Origin: Streptomyces phaeolivaceus
GTDB taxonomy: Bacteria > Actinomycetota > Actinomycetes > Streptomycetales > Streptomycetaceae
Assembly (NCBI RefSeq): GCF_009184865.1
Contig: NZ_CP045096.1
Span: 9,920,001 to 9,984,000 of the forward strand
Direction of reading: 5' to 3'
Length of the DNA: 64,000 nucleotides
Numbering within the stretch: position 1 is the first letter of the stretch; each line of letters begins with the position of its first letter. The position numbers and the translations under genes were made by a program. Under the pieces are notes generated by a model. That model was given only the letters and a program-made list of their open reading frames with translations, did no database searches and was not told the DNA's origin. Positions 20,650-29,913 of the stretch are shown piece after piece.

Positions 20650-23600
20650 CTGATTGATCAGTTGGGTGGGCCGGGTGGGCGGTATGTGGTGCCGGTGGTG
20701 CTGCGCTTGGGCGGTGATCTGGATCCTGATGCTCTGATCATGGCGGTACGGGATGTGGTGTCTCGTCACGAGGCGCTGCGCACGCTCTTGGTGGAGAAGG
20801 ACGGCACGCTACGTCAGGTCGTCGTTCCAGCGAACGAGACGGCCGACAGGCTCTCTCTGCTCGTTGAGGACGTCACGGGTGTGGATGCTGCCGGCGTGGA
20901 TGCGCGGGTGGGCGCGGTGGTGCAGGCCGGGTTCGATCTCGCGGTCGACATCCCGATCCGTGTCGCGCTGCTACGCGCCGACGCTGACGACTGGGTGTTC
21001 GTTGTCGCGGTACATCACCACGCAGTGGATGAATGGTCGTTCCCGTCGCTGCTGAGCGACCTGTCGACCGCTTATCAGGCGCGGGCCGCGGGGCAGGAGC
21101 CGGGATGGACGCCGTTGCGGGTCCAGTACGCGGACTACGCGATCTGGCAACGTGAGGTCCTGGGGGAGGCGTCGGATTCGGGTTCGCTGCTTTCCGAGCA
21201 TCTCGCCTATTGGCAGGACGTCCTCGCGGGTGCGCCCGAAGAGTCCGCGATCACGCTGGACCGGGCCCGACCGGCGACACCGACCCACCGCGGTGCGGAT
21301 CTGCGGTTCACCATCGATCCACAGGTCGTGACCGGCCTGCGTCAGGTCGCGGATGAGCAGGGCGTGAGCATGTTCATGACGCTCCAGTCCGCGACCGCGT
21401 TGACCGTTTCGGCGCTGGGCGCCGGTGCGGATGTGGTGATCGGTTCACCGGTCGGTGGACGCACCGAGGACGGCCTGGAAGACCTGGTCGGATACTTCGT
21501 GAACACGCTGCCGATCCGCCATCGGTTCCATGCCGGTGACTCGATCACCGACGTTCTGCGGAACACCAGGCGAACGGTGCTCGGCGGGTTCGAGCACCAG
21601 GCCGCACCCTTCGAGGAAATCACCCGTGTGCTGGGCACCGAGCGATCCGTCGGCCGCAACCCCCTCTTCCAGATCATGCTCACCCACCGCGTCGCCGACA
21701 GCCGCCGAGCGGGCGGCCTGCGCATCGGGAACGTCACGACGACACCGAGTCCCGCGGCGGTGGGCGCGGTCAAGACCGATCTCGACCTCGACATCTTCGA
21801 TTCGCTCAACGGTCTGTCGGGGAAGCTCTCTTACGCGACCGATCTGTTCGACGGTGCTACCGCTGAGCGGTTTGTCGCCGTCTTCACGTCGGTGCTGGAG
21901 ACGATCGCTGCCGGTCCAGAGGTGCGGGTCGGTGACCTGGACCTGTTGCCCGCACCGGAGTCGCGACAACTCGACGCGTGGTCGTGCGGTGAGACGCTCG
22001 ATGTTCCCGGGGCGACTCTTGACGAGTTGGTGCGCCGACAGGTCGCGGCGAGCCCGGACGTGGTCGCGGTCATCGCCGACGACGGCACTGAACTCACCTA
22101 TGGCGACCTCGATGCGCGGGTCAACGCTCTCGCTCACCTCCTCGTCGAGGAGGGCGTACGGGTCGGGGATCGGGTCGCGGTCGCCCTACCGCGCTCGGCC
22201 GAGTTGGTGGTCGCGTTGGCCGGGGTGATCCGCGCCGGGGCGGCGTACGTGCCCATCGACCCCGACTACCCCGCCGAACGCGTCAAGCACATCCTCGCGG
22301 ACGCCGAACCACGGGCGGTGATCACCGACCGGCACACCGCCGGTGCTCAGCACCACGTGCTCACCGATCATCCTGTGCGCATCGTGGTCATCGACGACGA
22401 ACCTGTGCGGCAACACCTCGATGCCGGCGTGATCGACCCACCGCAGCTTTCGCGTCCGCTGCTCCCGTCGGATGCCGCGTACGTGATCTTCACCTCCGGC
22501 ACCACCGGACGCCCCAAGGGCGTTCAGATCAACCACGAGGCGATAGTCAACCGACTGTGGTGGATGCGTGATCTCTACCGGATCGGTGCGCAGGATCGGG
22601 TGCTGTTGAAGACCCCGTTCACGTTCGACGTGTCGGTGTGGGAGTTCTTCCTGCCGCTGGTCACCGGCGCGGTGGTGGTCGTGGCGCAGGAGGGTGGACA
22701 CAAGGATCCGCAGTATCTGCTCGAAGTGATCGATCGTCGCGCGGTGACGGTCACTCATTTCGTGCCGTCGATGCTCCAGGCTTTTCTCACCTCGGCCCCG
22801 GACCGGACGTCGGTGGGTTCGGTACGACGAGTGTTCTGCTCCGGCGAGGCACTGCCCGTGTCGCCCGCGGCCGGAGCCGTCGCGCTGTTCGAGAACGCGG
22901 AGTTGCACAACCTCTACGGGCCGACGGAGGCGGCCGTGGACGTGACCGCTCACCCGGTGGTTCAGGCCGGGCTCGTCGACGCGGTGGGGGTGCCGATCGG
23001 TGTTCCGGTGGCGAACACGACGGTGCGTGTCCTGGACGCGTGGTTGCGTCCGGTGCCGGTCGGTGTGGCAGGTGAGCTCTACCTGGGCGGGGTGCAACTC
23101 GCGGACGGATATGTGGCTCGCGCGGGCCTGACCGCTGACCGCTTCGTGGCTGATCCGTTCAGTGACAAGGGCGCACGGTTGTATCGCACGGGCGATGTGG
23201 TGCGGTGGAACTCCCAGGGGCAGTTGGAATACCTCGGCCGCAGCGATGACCAGGTGAAGATACGCGGGTACCGGATCGAACCCGGCGAAATCAGCGCCGT
23301 ACTCGAACAGCATCCAGGAGTGTCGGGCGCGGCGATTGCCACCTTGGATCACCCGGCCGGCGGGAAGTACCTCGCGGCATACGTGACCACGGCCAGTGCC
23401 ACGACGGCCAGTGCCACGACGGCCAGTGCCACGACGGCCAGTGCCACGACGGCCAGTGCCACGACGGCCAGTGCCACGACGGCCAGTGCCACGACGGCCG
23501 AGGACGCGGTGCTGTTCGACGCGCTGCGCGAGCATCTCGCCCAGTCGCTGCCGGACTACATGGTGCCCGCGACGTTCCTGCGCCTGGACCGATTCCCGGT

Positions 23601-24996
23601 CACGGCGAACGGGAAACTGGATCGCCGCGCGTTGCCGCGACCGAGCCTGGCCGCCGGCACAGCCGACGGCCGGCCACCGGAGACCGACACCGAGATCGCC
23701 CTCGCCGGCATCTTCCGCGACGTACTGCACCTCGGCGACGACGTCGACCTCGGCGTGGACAACGACTTCTTCCGCCTGGGCGGCGACAGCATTTCCGCGG
23801 CACGACTCGTCGCCTGCGCTCGTGAGCACGATCTGACGTTCAAACTGTCCGAGGTGTTCGTGGGACGGACCATCGGCGCCCTCGCCGCGCTGCTTGCGCC
23901 GCCGACGCACGACGCCATTCCGGCCGAGCCGGTTCTTGTGCCGACTTCCGCCGCCCTTGAGCGCTTGCGCGAGGCGGACGCCGCGCCCGATGAGTACGTC
24001 TTCACCGAGCTGATCAACCTGCCCGCGCGGTCGACGAGCGAATCGGTCGCCTCGTCCTTCCGCTCACTCGTCGCCAACACGGACGCGCTTCGCCTGTCGG
24101 TCGACGCTACCGGCCGGCGGCTCTGGTTCACCTACCTCCTGCCTCCGGAAACAGTCCAGCCCCAGACCGTGGAGCTGACCGCCGACACGAACGTCGACGT
24201 TGACGCGATCAGGTCGGCCGCCGTTGATCTCATCGACATCTCGACCGGCCGCCCGGCCGCCCTCGCATTCACACACCACCCCGAACAGACGGTCGCGGTG
24301 CTCGCCGTCCACGCGGCCACCGTCGACCGAGCCTCACTGCACCGTCTGGCGGAGGCACTTCAGCAGGCAGTGTCCGGCGTAGGAGAAGTGGCCCGCCCAC
24401 CAGCGCTCGTCCCCGCGCTCGAAGCCATCGAAGCAGCCGGCGACACGGTCGCCACGGACGGCCTCGATCGTTGGAAGGGCCTTCTCGCCCGAGCCCGGAC
24501 GATCGACGTACCCACCTTTGCTCATGCCACCGTCTCCACCTTCCGCTGGGACAGCTCCCTCACCGAAGGCGCCGTCAGCAAGGCCATCCGCAACGCGCTC
24601 CACTCAACGGGAATCGCACCACTGATCGGCGGCGTGGTCGACGAGGAGGTCCCGCTGACTCCCGCCGACAACACGATGTCGGTCGGTCCGTTCACCGCGG
24701 TCGCCACCATCGCCCTCGACGAGGCCGAGGCGACCGGGACCGCCGAGCTGGCACTGCTGCGCTACCACAACAAGGCCGGACGCCGAGCGTTGCGGCGTGC
24801 CCCCTCTCCCGCGGTGATCCTCACGCGGGTCTATGGGCCGGACAGCGGGTCACCGACCCCAGAAGGCACCGAGCAGTTGTATCGCGCGGTTGTCCGGTAT
24901 CACATCGCCCCGGACACGACGACGATCACTTTCCTCGGCTTCGCTGAAAAGGTGGTCACCGATCTCCGAGCAGCACTGGCAGACGATCTTTATTAG
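17386..24996 (+). CDS. NRPS1: C*-A(beta-Ala)-T-C-A(Ser)-T-E*
   Basis: A dimodular non-ribosomal peptide synthetase of about 2536 residues. C* (about 10-435) has NILLVDG where HHxxxDG is expected. A1 (460-965) gives the code VDTLISFGDK, close to the beta-alanine code VDWVISLADK. T1 has GGHS near 1015. C2 (1080-1525) has HHHAVDE. A2 (1545-2090) reads DVWHFSLVDK, the serine code. T2 has GGDSISAA near 2133. The C-terminal 360 residues look like an epimerase that lost its catalytic motifs (HAATVDR for HHxxxDG, VDEEV for EGHGR). No thioesterase, so it passes its chain on, presumably to NRPS2. An upstream GTG at 17341 is in frame, but the homologous leader of NRPS2 carries a 1-base indel, so the start after it (AAGAGAAG upstream) is preferred. 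Confidence 0.9.
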   Translation: MWLPLTTFDRVELTASQRGNWVARKLAPESSVFCAGQLIWLNGPVDPALFASSVSVVFAETDALRVRFGDDDGVPFQYIDTATTLTTEIVDAGHGDDQIRVLAREQLTAAPATAAGEPTTTSTLIRRENGTWAWVLVTNILLVDGYSISLFIRRVAEVYSAQQAGDSVPDRWFGTLENITNTHKRNDSSAEADVTYWSSVLGVENTSQVEDLSGVFVSSSQPVVVPIPDDTYSKVQQFARTARVSWTDSLIALWGVYTALVEGRDCVAVRVPLMLRDDRESLRTPSAISRAIPVVTTISPYHVFADVLKAVADQLKTSRRHTTVEDHQIARLWPNGQASYLALPTINIRLFESMPRLGDIDAIPETISTGPVGSLDLAIYRHPDSGIRLELSTGSATGNPLRHAEQFSHFLNTALHGSPAQTLHELSTGFTPDVDGPDSTWVRGETLDVAPTTVDVSVTMDALVRRRVAADPDAVAVVADDGSELTYSQFDARVNALAHLLVDEGVRVGDRVAIAMTRSVDLVVALAGVIRAGAAYVPIDPGYPAERVKHILDNAAPSVVITDRHTAETHKDALGEHPAPLLRIDDRDIQQHLATGQETAPALTRPLNDLDAAVVIFTSGTTGNPKGVALTHRALANRLAWGQRALDYRPEDVALSKSGVGFVDAVTELFGPMIAGARIVVVAAEAAQDPAGLLDTIARHRVTHLLTVPSLADVLVRHDDAPTALATIRSWISSGEALTPGTATTMRTTTPQAVLHNFYGSTEVTGDGTAAIITDTQNTPIGAPVANTTARVLDAWLRPVPVGVAGELYLGGVQLADGYVARPGLTADRFVADPFSDDGARLYRTGDVVRWNSEGQLEYLGRSDDQVKIRGHRIEPAEIRAVLERHPAVSGAAIIALDHPAGGKYLAAYITTTSTTTSTTDAVPTDALREHLARSLPDHMVPTTFTRLDRFPVTANGKLDRHALPQPDLTAGAADGRAPQTVTEIALAGIFRDVLHLADDLDLGVDNDFFRMGGHSLLATRVAARANALLGAALTLRDVFDHPRISELARIADTTTATTATTETSSTRIGELPRPTPLPVSYGQQALWLIDQLGGPGGRYVVPVVLRLGGDLDPDALIMAVRDVVSRHEALRTLLVEKDGTLRQVVVPANETADRLSLLVEDVTGVDAAGVDARVGAVVQAGFDLAVDIPIRVALLRADADDWVFVVAVHHHAVDEWSFPSLLSDLSTAYQARAAGQEPGWTPLRVQYADYAIWQREVLGEASDSGSLLSEHLAYWQDVLAGAPEESAITLDRARPATPTHRGADLRFTIDPQVVTGLRQVADEQGVSMFMTLQSATALTVSALGAGADVVIGSPVGGRTEDGLEDLVGYFVNTLPIRHRFHAGDSITDVLRNTRRTVLGGFEHQAAPFEEITRVLGTERSVGRNPLFQIMLTHRVADSRRAGGLRIGNVTTTPSPAAVGAVKTDLDLDIFDSLNGLSGKLSYATDLFDGATAERFVAVFTSVLETIAAGPEVRVGDLDLLPAPESRQLDAWSCGETLDVPGATLDELVRRQVAASPDVVAVIADDGTELTYGDLDARVNALAHLLVEEGVRVGDRVAVALPRSAELVVALAGVIRAGAAYVPIDPDYPAERVKHILADAEPRAVITDRHTAGAQHHVLTDHPVRIVVIDDEPVRQHLDAGVIDPPQLSRPLLPSDAAYVIFTSGTTGRPKGVQINHEAIVNRLWWMRDLYRIGAQDRVLLKTPFTFDVSVWEFFLPLVTGAVVVVAQEGGHKDPQYLLEVIDRRAVTVTHFVPSMLQAFLTSAPDRTSVGSVRRVFCSGEALPVSPAAGAVALFENAELHNLYGPTEAAVDVTAHPVVQAGLVDAVGVPIGVPVANTTVRVLDAWLRPVPVGVAGELYLGGVQLADGYVARAGLTADRFVADPFSDKGARLYRTGDVVRWNSQGQLEYLGRSDDQVKIRGYRIEPGEISAVLEQHPGVSGAAIATLDHPAGGKYLAAYVTTASATTASATTASATTASATTASATTASATTASATTAEDAVLFDALREHLAQSLPDYMVPATFLRLDRFPVTANGKLDRRALPRPSLAAGTADGRPPETDTEIALAGIFRDVLHLGDDVDLGVDNDFFRLGGDSISAARLVACAREHDLTFKLSEVFVGRTIGALAALLAPPTHDAIPAEPVLVPTSAALERLREADAAPDEYVFTELINLPARSTSESVASSFRSLVANTDALRLSVDATGRRLWFTYLLPPETVQPQTVELTADTNVDVDAIRSAAVDLIDISTGRPAALAFTHHPEQTVAVLAVHAATVDRASLHRLAEALQQAVSGVGEVARPPALVPALEAIEAAGDTVATDGLDRWKGLLARARTIDVPTFAHATVSTFRWDSSLTEGAVSKAIRNALHSTGIAPLIGGVVDEEVPLTPADNTMSVGPFTAVATIALDEAEATGTAELALLRYHNKAGRRALRRAPSPAVILTRVYGPDSGSPTPEGTEQLYRAVVRYHIAPDTTTITFLGFAEKVVTDLRAALADDLY
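23391..23500 (+). repeat. 15-bp tandem repeat in the NRPS1 Ser A domain
   Basis: Seven exact copies of a 15-bp unit (GGCCAGTGCCACGAC) plus a partial copy encode (T)ASATT repeats. They sit in a loop of the C-terminal A subdomain just after GGKYLAAYV. The beta-Ala A domains have shorter Thr/Ser repeats at the same place. Confidence 0.95.
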
Positions 24997-25011
24997 GTTA
25001 GGCAATGCTAA
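24993..25011. promoter_or_regulatory. Iron box overlapping the NRPS1 stop codon
   Basis: TTAGGTTAGGCAATGCTAA matches 16 of 19 iron-box positions and includes the TAG of NRPS1. It lies 39 bp before the SIP-methyltransferase start and gives that gene its own iron-regulated promoter. Confidence 0.82.
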
Positions 25012-25050
25012 GGTTTTTGGCATCTGACACCTGTTCGATGAGGAGTCGCC

Positions 25051-26904
25051 GTGCCGCGTCGTGCCCGCCCCACCGTCGTACACACCATTGTCCTGCGGGA
25101 TTTGGAGGTGGCGCGGGTTGTCGACGTCACTCCCGGGATGCGCCGTGTGACCCTGACCGGTGATCAGCTGGGATCGTTCACCGGAAGCGACGGTACGACC
25201 TTCCCCGAGTTCGCCAGCGAGGGATTCGACGACAACGTCCGGTTGATCTTCCCGTACCCCGGCGAGAGCGAGCCGGTGGTCCCGGTCCACAAGGACGGCA
25301 AGTACAGGTGGCCGGCCGACCCGCCGGCGCTGTGGCGGGTGTACACGGTACGGCGTTACGACGCGCAGGCTCGCGAGCTCGACATCGACTTCGTGAAGCA
25401 TGGTGTGGGCGTCGCGACGACGTGGGCGTACCGGGCGAACCCCGGCGATCGCCTCCACGTCGGGGGACCTTCGGTCTCCACCAGGCGGCCCGAAGGTTAC
25501 GACTGGTACCTCGTCGTCGGCGACGACACGGCCCTCCCGGCGATCGACCGGTTGCTCGGGGAACTGCCCGACGAAGCACAGGCCGAGGTCTGCATCGAGG
25601 TGGCCGAGGAGTCGCACCGGATCGACTTCCCGGAACGCCCCGGTGTCGAGGTGACCTGGGTCGTGCGGAACGGACTGGCAGCGGGATCCGAGCCGTTGCT
25701 GCTGCGGGCAGTACGCGAGGCCGGCCGCCGGCGAGAAGGCTCGATGTTCGCCTGGCTCGCCGGGGAACAGTCCGTCGTACGTGATCTGCGGCGGTATCTC
25801 ATCGAGGAGCGCGGTGTCGACAAGTCCGACATCGACTTCACCGGCTACTGGCGGCGCGCAGAGGTTGTGGCGTTGGACGAAGACCCCGCCATGCCGGACC
25901 CCGAGCGCAACGGCGAGGCCTTCGACAAGTTCCACGAGATGTCCGAGTTGCTTCCGCCGTTGGCGATTCGGGCGGCCGCGAATCTCGGTATCGCCGACTG
26001 CATCAGCCGCGGAGTGCGCACCGTACCCGCGCTCGCACGGCACACCGGCGCGAACGAACGCTCCCTGGCGAAGTTCCTGCGGTATCTGCAGGCGATCGAA
26101 CTCCTGGAGCAGGAAGGTGATGAATACAAGCTCAGTGAGACCGGCGAGTTCCTGACCAACGAGTCCGTGCTCGATCACCTGGTTTCCGGCGGGGTCGACT
26201 TCCGTATGTCGCAGGCATTCTTCGGTCTTGAAGCGGCGGTCCGCCACGATCACGCGGTGTTGGAGTCGGTGACCGGCAAGGACTGGGACGCCCTCCGCGG
26301 CGATGCGACCTTTGAGCACAAGCGTCTGGAGAACAAGTCCCGGTTCGCGCAGGTACTCGCCGAGCCGCTCGCGAAGTCACCCATGCTCGGGGGCGTCGGC
26401 AAGGTGGTTGTCCACGCGGCTGGTGCCGTGGTCCACGCCGACTACCTCACCGCGGGGCATCCGGAGGCGACGGTGACCGTCGTGGCGCTCCCTACCGCGG
26501 CGGACTGGTTCCGCAGGGACATTCCGATCAGCATCGCGGATACGACGCGACGCGACCGGATACGGATTGTCGAGCAGTCGGTGTTCGAGAAGACCGAACC
26601 CGCGGACGCCGTACTGATCATCGACACGCTCGGGCAGTACCGTGACGCGGAGGCGAAGCTCATTCTTCAGCGGGCCGCCGCGAGCCTGAGCCCCGGTGGC
26701 CGGGTGCTGCTGGTGGAGGACACGTTCGATCCCGCCGAGTTGGACGAGCATGACGCGGAACTCGACATTCTGCGGTTGACACTCCACGGGTCCGGATACT
26801 GCACCGAGGACGAACTCGAAGCGGTCATCGCCGGCGCCGGATTGAAGGTGATCGCGACGTCGCTCGTGGGGTGGGGTAACACGTTGCGAGTGCTGGCACC
26901 ATGA
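25051..26904 (+). CDS. Siderophore-interacting (SIP) flavoprotein fused to O-methyltransferase-like domain
   Basis: 617 residues with two parts. Residues 1 to about 275 are a ViuB/SIP-type FAD/NAD(P)H reductase (VVDVTPGMRRVTLTGDQLG, ELDIDFVKHGVGVATTWA, FAWLAGEQSVVRDLRRYL), expected to release iron by reducing the imported ferric siderophore. Residues about 290-617 follow the plant-type O-methyltransferase layout: helical dimerisation domain (ELLPPLAIRAAANLGIADCI), then Rossmann part. The SAM loop, normally DVGGGTG-like, reads VVHAAGAVVHADYL, so methyl transfer is doubtful. GTG 25051 has GAGGAG upstream. It has its own iron box and converges on the ArCP gene. The fusion links reduction with modification or substrate recognition; which, is not known. 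Confidence 0.85.
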   Translation: MPRRARPTVVHTIVLRDLEVARVVDVTPGMRRVTLTGDQLGSFTGSDGTTFPEFASEGFDDNVRLIFPYPGESEPVVPVHKDGKYRWPADPPALWRVYTVRRYDAQARELDIDFVKHGVGVATTWAYRANPGDRLHVGGPSVSTRRPEGYDWYLVVGDDTALPAIDRLLGELPDEAQAEVCIEVAEESHRIDFPERPGVEVTWVVRNGLAAGSEPLLLRAVREAGRRREGSMFAWLAGEQSVVRDLRRYLIEERGVDKSDIDFTGYWRRAEVVALDEDPAMPDPERNGEAFDKFHEMSELLPPLAIRAAANLGIADCISRGVRTVPALARHTGANERSLAKFLRYLQAIELLEQEGDEYKLSETGEFLTNESVLDHLVSGGVDFRMSQAFFGLEAAVRHDHAVLESVTGKDWDALRGDATFEHKRLENKSRFAQVLAEPLAKSPMLGGVGKVVVHAAGAVVHADYLTAGHPEATVTVVALPTAADWFRRDIPISIADTTRRDRIRIVEQSVFEKTEPADAVLIIDTLGQYRDAEAKLILQRAAASLSPGGRVLLVEDTFDPAELDEHDAELDILRLTLHGSGYCTEDELEAVIAGAGLKVIATSLVGWGNTLRVLAP

Positions 26905-26934
26905 CCTGAGGTTGTGGGCCCGCCGAGCGGTGCG

Positions 26935-26960
26935 GCCGGGTCGTCCACGACGAGCCCGGC
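26935..26960. terminator. Hairpin between convergent genes
   Basis: GCCGGG-TCGTC pairs with GACGA-GCCCGGC with one bulge and a 3-nt loop. It lies between the SIP fusion gene stop and the ArCP stop and may terminate both strands. Confidence 0.5.
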
Positions 26961-26978
26961 GACCGCCCTACCGCAGGA

Positions 26979-27230
26979 TCATGAAGCCACTTCGTCACCA
27001 GCCTGGAGCTTCTCGATGACCTCGATCCAGTGACCCAGGCGCGAGTCCTCGGCCAGGGTGATGAAGTCGATCCGGTCCACCCCCGCGGTGCGCCACCGCT
27101 CCACCAGATCCATCAGGCGCACCGAGTCCATCCCCTGGTCGCGGAGGCTCAACTCGTAGTCGATCTCCGCGGGTTCGAGGTACAACACGTCGGCGACGTC
27201 GGCGATCAACTGCTCGGTGCTCAGGCTCAT
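26979..27230 (-). CDS. Free-standing aryl carrier protein
   Basis: An 83-residue carrier protein with the phosphopantetheine Ser in RDQGMDSVRLMDLVERWR (near residue 36) and the following IDFITLAEDSRLGHW. This matches the ArCP domain of EntB/DhbB (GLDSVR...ARWR...IDFV.LA..P....W) rather than ordinary PCPs. Unlike EntB there is no isochorismatase domain. It should accept the aryl group from the AMP ligase at 5842 and present it to a starter C domain. Start ATG 27230 has AGGAG just upstream. It is the last gene of a minus-strand operon that begins with the two ABC half-transporters; its neighbour is a methyltransferase. Confidence 0.85.
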   Translation of the reverse strand: MSLSTEQLIADVADVLYLEPAEIDYELSLRDQGMDSVRLMDLVERWRTAGVDRIDFITLAEDSRLGHWIEVIEKLQAGDEVAS

Positions 27231-27295
27231 CAGGACTCCTCGTTCATTTCGTTCATTGCTTGCCCAACCCCTTTTGACGGTGCCAGCCGGCTGTG

Positions 27296-28153
27296 TCACA
27301 CGGTGGCGATCAGCACTTCTTCGCCGCTGTACGGTCGCAGGCCGTCGGTCCGGCCCGCGAAGTAGCGATCGGCCAGGGCGGCTGCCGAGACGTATTCGGC
27401 GTCGGCGAAACCTGCTTTCCGCGCCAGCTCGATGATCTGGCCGGGAGTGTAGAAGCCGATGAACGGCGTACCGGCCCGCCGAGCACCCTCCCTGGAGGCT
27501 CGCCGAATCTGCACGTCCTCGGGCGCGAGATCCTCGAGATGACGGAAGAACGTGAGGATCAGTGAGGAGCCGGACGGCAGACTCGCCACCTGCTTGAGAG
27601 TCGCCGTCGTGGCCTCTTCGGTCAGATACATGGTGACCCCCAGCCAGGACACCACCGCGGGACGTGAGGTATCGAATCCCGCCGCCTGCAGCCGATCCCA
27701 CCAGTCGTCGTTCGCCTCGAAATCGACCGGAACCAGACGCAGCCAGTCCGGGATGCCATATCCGAGTTCGATCAACCGGTTCCGCTTCCATCCCTGCGTC
27801 TCCGGCTGGTCGATCTCGAAGACGGTCATGGTCGAGCCCGCATCGGGATGCCGCTGAGCGTAGGTGTCCAGGCCCGCGCCGAGGATCACGTACTGATCCA
27901 CGCCGTCGCTCGCGGCCTGCGCCACCAGGTCCTCGGTCAACCGCGCCCGTCCGACGACAGTGGCGCGCTTTCCTCGCGAGTCGCCGGGGACCATGTCTCC
28001 GCGCTCGCGCCATCCGTCGTCGTCCTGCGCCAGCCGGGCACCCAGCACGTCCGCCAGGACGTGCGGCGGCTCGTCCACCTGTGTGTGCAAGGCGCGCCAC
28101 AACGCGGTCCGTACCGCTGTGTTGTCCGGCGTGCCGACAACATTTCCCGTCAT
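27296..28153 (-). CDS. SAM-dependent methyltransferase (TIGR00027/LCMT-like)
   Basis: 285 residues. The SAM-binding loop is YVILGAGLDTYAQRHP (about 90-105), the acidic contact is VFEIDQPETQGWKRNRL, and AVVSWLGVTMYLTEEAT is the family signature of the TIGR00027/leucine-carboxyl-methyltransferase-like group. GFYTPGQIIELARKAGFADA is a typical C-terminal segment. Members in natural-product clusters methylate O or N atoms of small molecules; here the target may be the aryl cap, a hydroxyl or the peptide, none of which can be chosen by sequence. Its start overlaps the stop of the upstream ABC gene by one base (TGATG), so translation is coupled. Confidence 0.8.
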   Translation of the reverse strand: MTGNVVGTPDNTAVRTALWRALHTQVDEPPHVLADVLGARLAQDDDGWRERGDMVPGDSRGKRATVVGRARLTEDLVAQAASDGVDQYVILGAGLDTYAQRHPDAGSTMTVFEIDQPETQGWKRNRLIELGYGIPDWLRLVPVDFEANDDWWDRLQAAGFDTSRPAVVSWLGVTMYLTEEATTATLKQVASLPSGSSLILTFFRHLEDLAPEDVQIRRASREGARRAGTPFIGFYTPGQIIELARKAGFADAEYVSAAALADRYFAGRTDGLRPYSGEEVLIATV

Positions 28154-29913
28154 CAGTCAGTCCTTCCTGGCTTGTTGTTCATGCCCCGTCCGGCCTCCCA
28201 CGCGCTCCACAGCCCGCCGTACACGCCACCAGCGGCGACCAGCTCGTCATGTGTTCCGGTCTCGATGATCCGGCCGTGCTCCATGACGACTATCCGGTCA
28301 CAGGTCGCGGCTTGGGAGAGGCGATGCGCGATCACCAACCCGGTGCGACCACGCAGAGCCGCCTCGGCGGCACGGTCCAACAACCCCGCATGGGTGGAGC
28401 CGGCCTCGGCGGTCGCCTCGTCGAGGATCGCCAGTTCCGGGTCGGCGAGCAGTAGCCGGGCGAGGGCGAGCTGTTGAGCCTGTGCATCGGTGAGCGGATG
28501 CCCACCGGTGCCGATCATCGTGTTGAGACCGTCCGGCAGCAGGTCGAGCAGACCGGCTGCCCCGGTGGCGTCCAGCGCCGCGTGGATGTCGTCGTCGGTG
28601 GCCCTGGGGGCGCCGAGCGTGAGATTGTCCCGCAGGGTGCCGGCGAACACATGCGTCTCTTGGGTGATCAACGTGGTTCGGCCGGGCTGGGCCACCGTCC
28701 CGGCGTCGGGTAGATGGATACCGGCGATGACGGCGGCAAGCGTCGTCTTGCCGGCCCCGGAGGCGCCGACCACGGCGATGCGTTGACCGGTGGGGACGTC
28801 GAGGGTGAGGTTGTCGAACACGCGGGGGCCGTCGCCGTAGCCGAACGCGACCTCGTGGAGCCGCACGGCGATGCCCGTGTCCGCCGTCGCTGTCGGCTCG
28901 TCCGTCTCCTCCGGGATGGTGGCGACCCCGATGATGCGGCTGAGCGATGCGAGGGCCGACTGGAGGTCGTCGACGACGTACAGCAGCTCGTTGATCGGTC
29001 CGAGCAGGCGCAGGACGATCAGCATCGCGGCGGTGGCGCCGCCGACGGTGGACGCGTCCGCGTCGATCAGGACGAAGCCGACGACGAGGACAGTGGCCAG
29101 GCTCAGACATTCGCCGAGGTTCAGGCGGAGGCTGAGCATGGCCATCACGGTGCGCGCGCGGAGTGTGTGCACCGCGACGCCCCAGGACGCGGCCATCACC
29201 GTGTGGTGCCGCTGCCCGGCGAGCCCGAGCCCGAGCACGGTGGCGTAGCCGCGCTGGGACTCCAGGATCTGCTGCGCCCGCGCGCTCATCGCCGCGCGTT
29301 CGGCGCCGTACACCCGCGGGCCGACGCGGAGATACCAGCGCATGACGAGTACGTAGACGGGCAGTACGACGGCGAACGCGGCGGCGTACGGCCATTCCAG
29401 CGCGGCGAGCCCGCCCAGCGACACGACGATGGTGAACCCGCTGACGGTGAGCGCGGGGATCACGGCGGGCGCGGCATCGGCTACGGCGGTGACGTCGTCG
29501 CTGGTCCGGGAGATCAGGTCCCCGGTCCCGGCGCGCTCGACGAGGTGCTGCGGGAGTGTCATGGCACGGCCCACGAGCTGTTCGCGCAGCGCGGCGAGGA
29601 TGGTGTGGTAGACGCGGGTGGCGAGCACGATCGTCACCGCGGTGCCGACCGCGCCGAGAACCGCCGAGAGCACCATGACGGCCGTGACCGTCAGTACGGT
29701 GCCGAGGTCAGCGGTACCGGCCTGCACCCGGTCGACGAGGAACCCGATGATCACGGGCGGGATCAGGTTGACGCCGGTGCTGACGATCCCCAGCACTCCG
29801 ACAGTGGCGAGCCGGAGCCGGTGCCCGCGGCTGAGCCGCCACACCTCCCTGGCTGTCTCCCTGCTGCCCGCGACCGGCAGCGCCTGCCCGGTTGCCGCGG
29901 ATGCCCCGCTCAT
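28153..29913 (-). CDS. ABC half-transporter B: intact Walker A/B, degenerate signature
   Basis: 586 residues: six-helix type IV membrane domain (about 30-310), then an ATPase domain. Walker A GASGAGKTT (about 380) and Walker B LAILDEATA (about 491) are intact, and IAHRLS is present. The ABC signature LSGGQ reads LTDAQAQQ (about 474). It pairs with the gene 29910-31649, whose motif damage is the mirror image, so the two should form one heterodimer with a single working ATP site. Gene pairs of this type near SIP proteins resemble mycobacterial IrtAB, which imports carboxymycobactin, but export of the siderophore is equally possible. ATGA overlap with the upstream gene. Confidence 0.85.
   Translation of the reverse strand: MSGASAATGQALPVAGSRETAREVWRLSRGHRLRLATVGVLGIVSTGVNLIPPVIIGFLVDRVQAGTADLGTVLTVTAVMVLSAVLGAVGTAVTIVLATRVYHTILAALREQLVGRAMTLPQHLVERAGTGDLISRTSDDVTAVADAAPAVIPALTVSGFTIVVSLGGLAALEWPYAAAFAVVLPVYVLVMRWYLRVGPRVYGAERAAMSARAQQILESQRGYATVLGLGLAGQRHHTVMAASWGVAVHTLRARTVMAMLSLRLNLGECLSLATVLVVGFVLIDADASTVGGATAAMLIVLRLLGPINELLYVVDDLQSALASLSRIIGVATIPEETDEPTATADTGIAVRLHEVAFGYGDGPRVFDNLTLDVPTGQRIAVVGASGAGKTTLAAVIAGIHLPDAGTVAQPGRTTLITQETHVFAGTLRDNLTLGAPRATDDDIHAALDATGAAGLLDLLPDGLNTMIGTGGHPLTDAQAQQLALARLLLADPELAILDEATAEAGSTHAGLLDRAAEAALRGRTGLVIAHRLSQAATCDRIVVMEHGRIIETGTHDELVAAGGVYGGLWSAWEAGRGMNNKPGRTD

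Noticed and set aside
20620..21960. NRPS1 C2 as a cyclisation domain that makes an oxazoline from Ser
   Set aside because: The motif is HHHAVDE, a condensation-type motif, not the DxxxxD of cyclisation domains, and Ser is loaded downstream of it as an ordinary acceptor.
23391..23500. Short repeats resembling a CRISPR array
   Set aside because: Units are 15 bp, directly adjacent without spacers, and in frame inside an NRPS gene.
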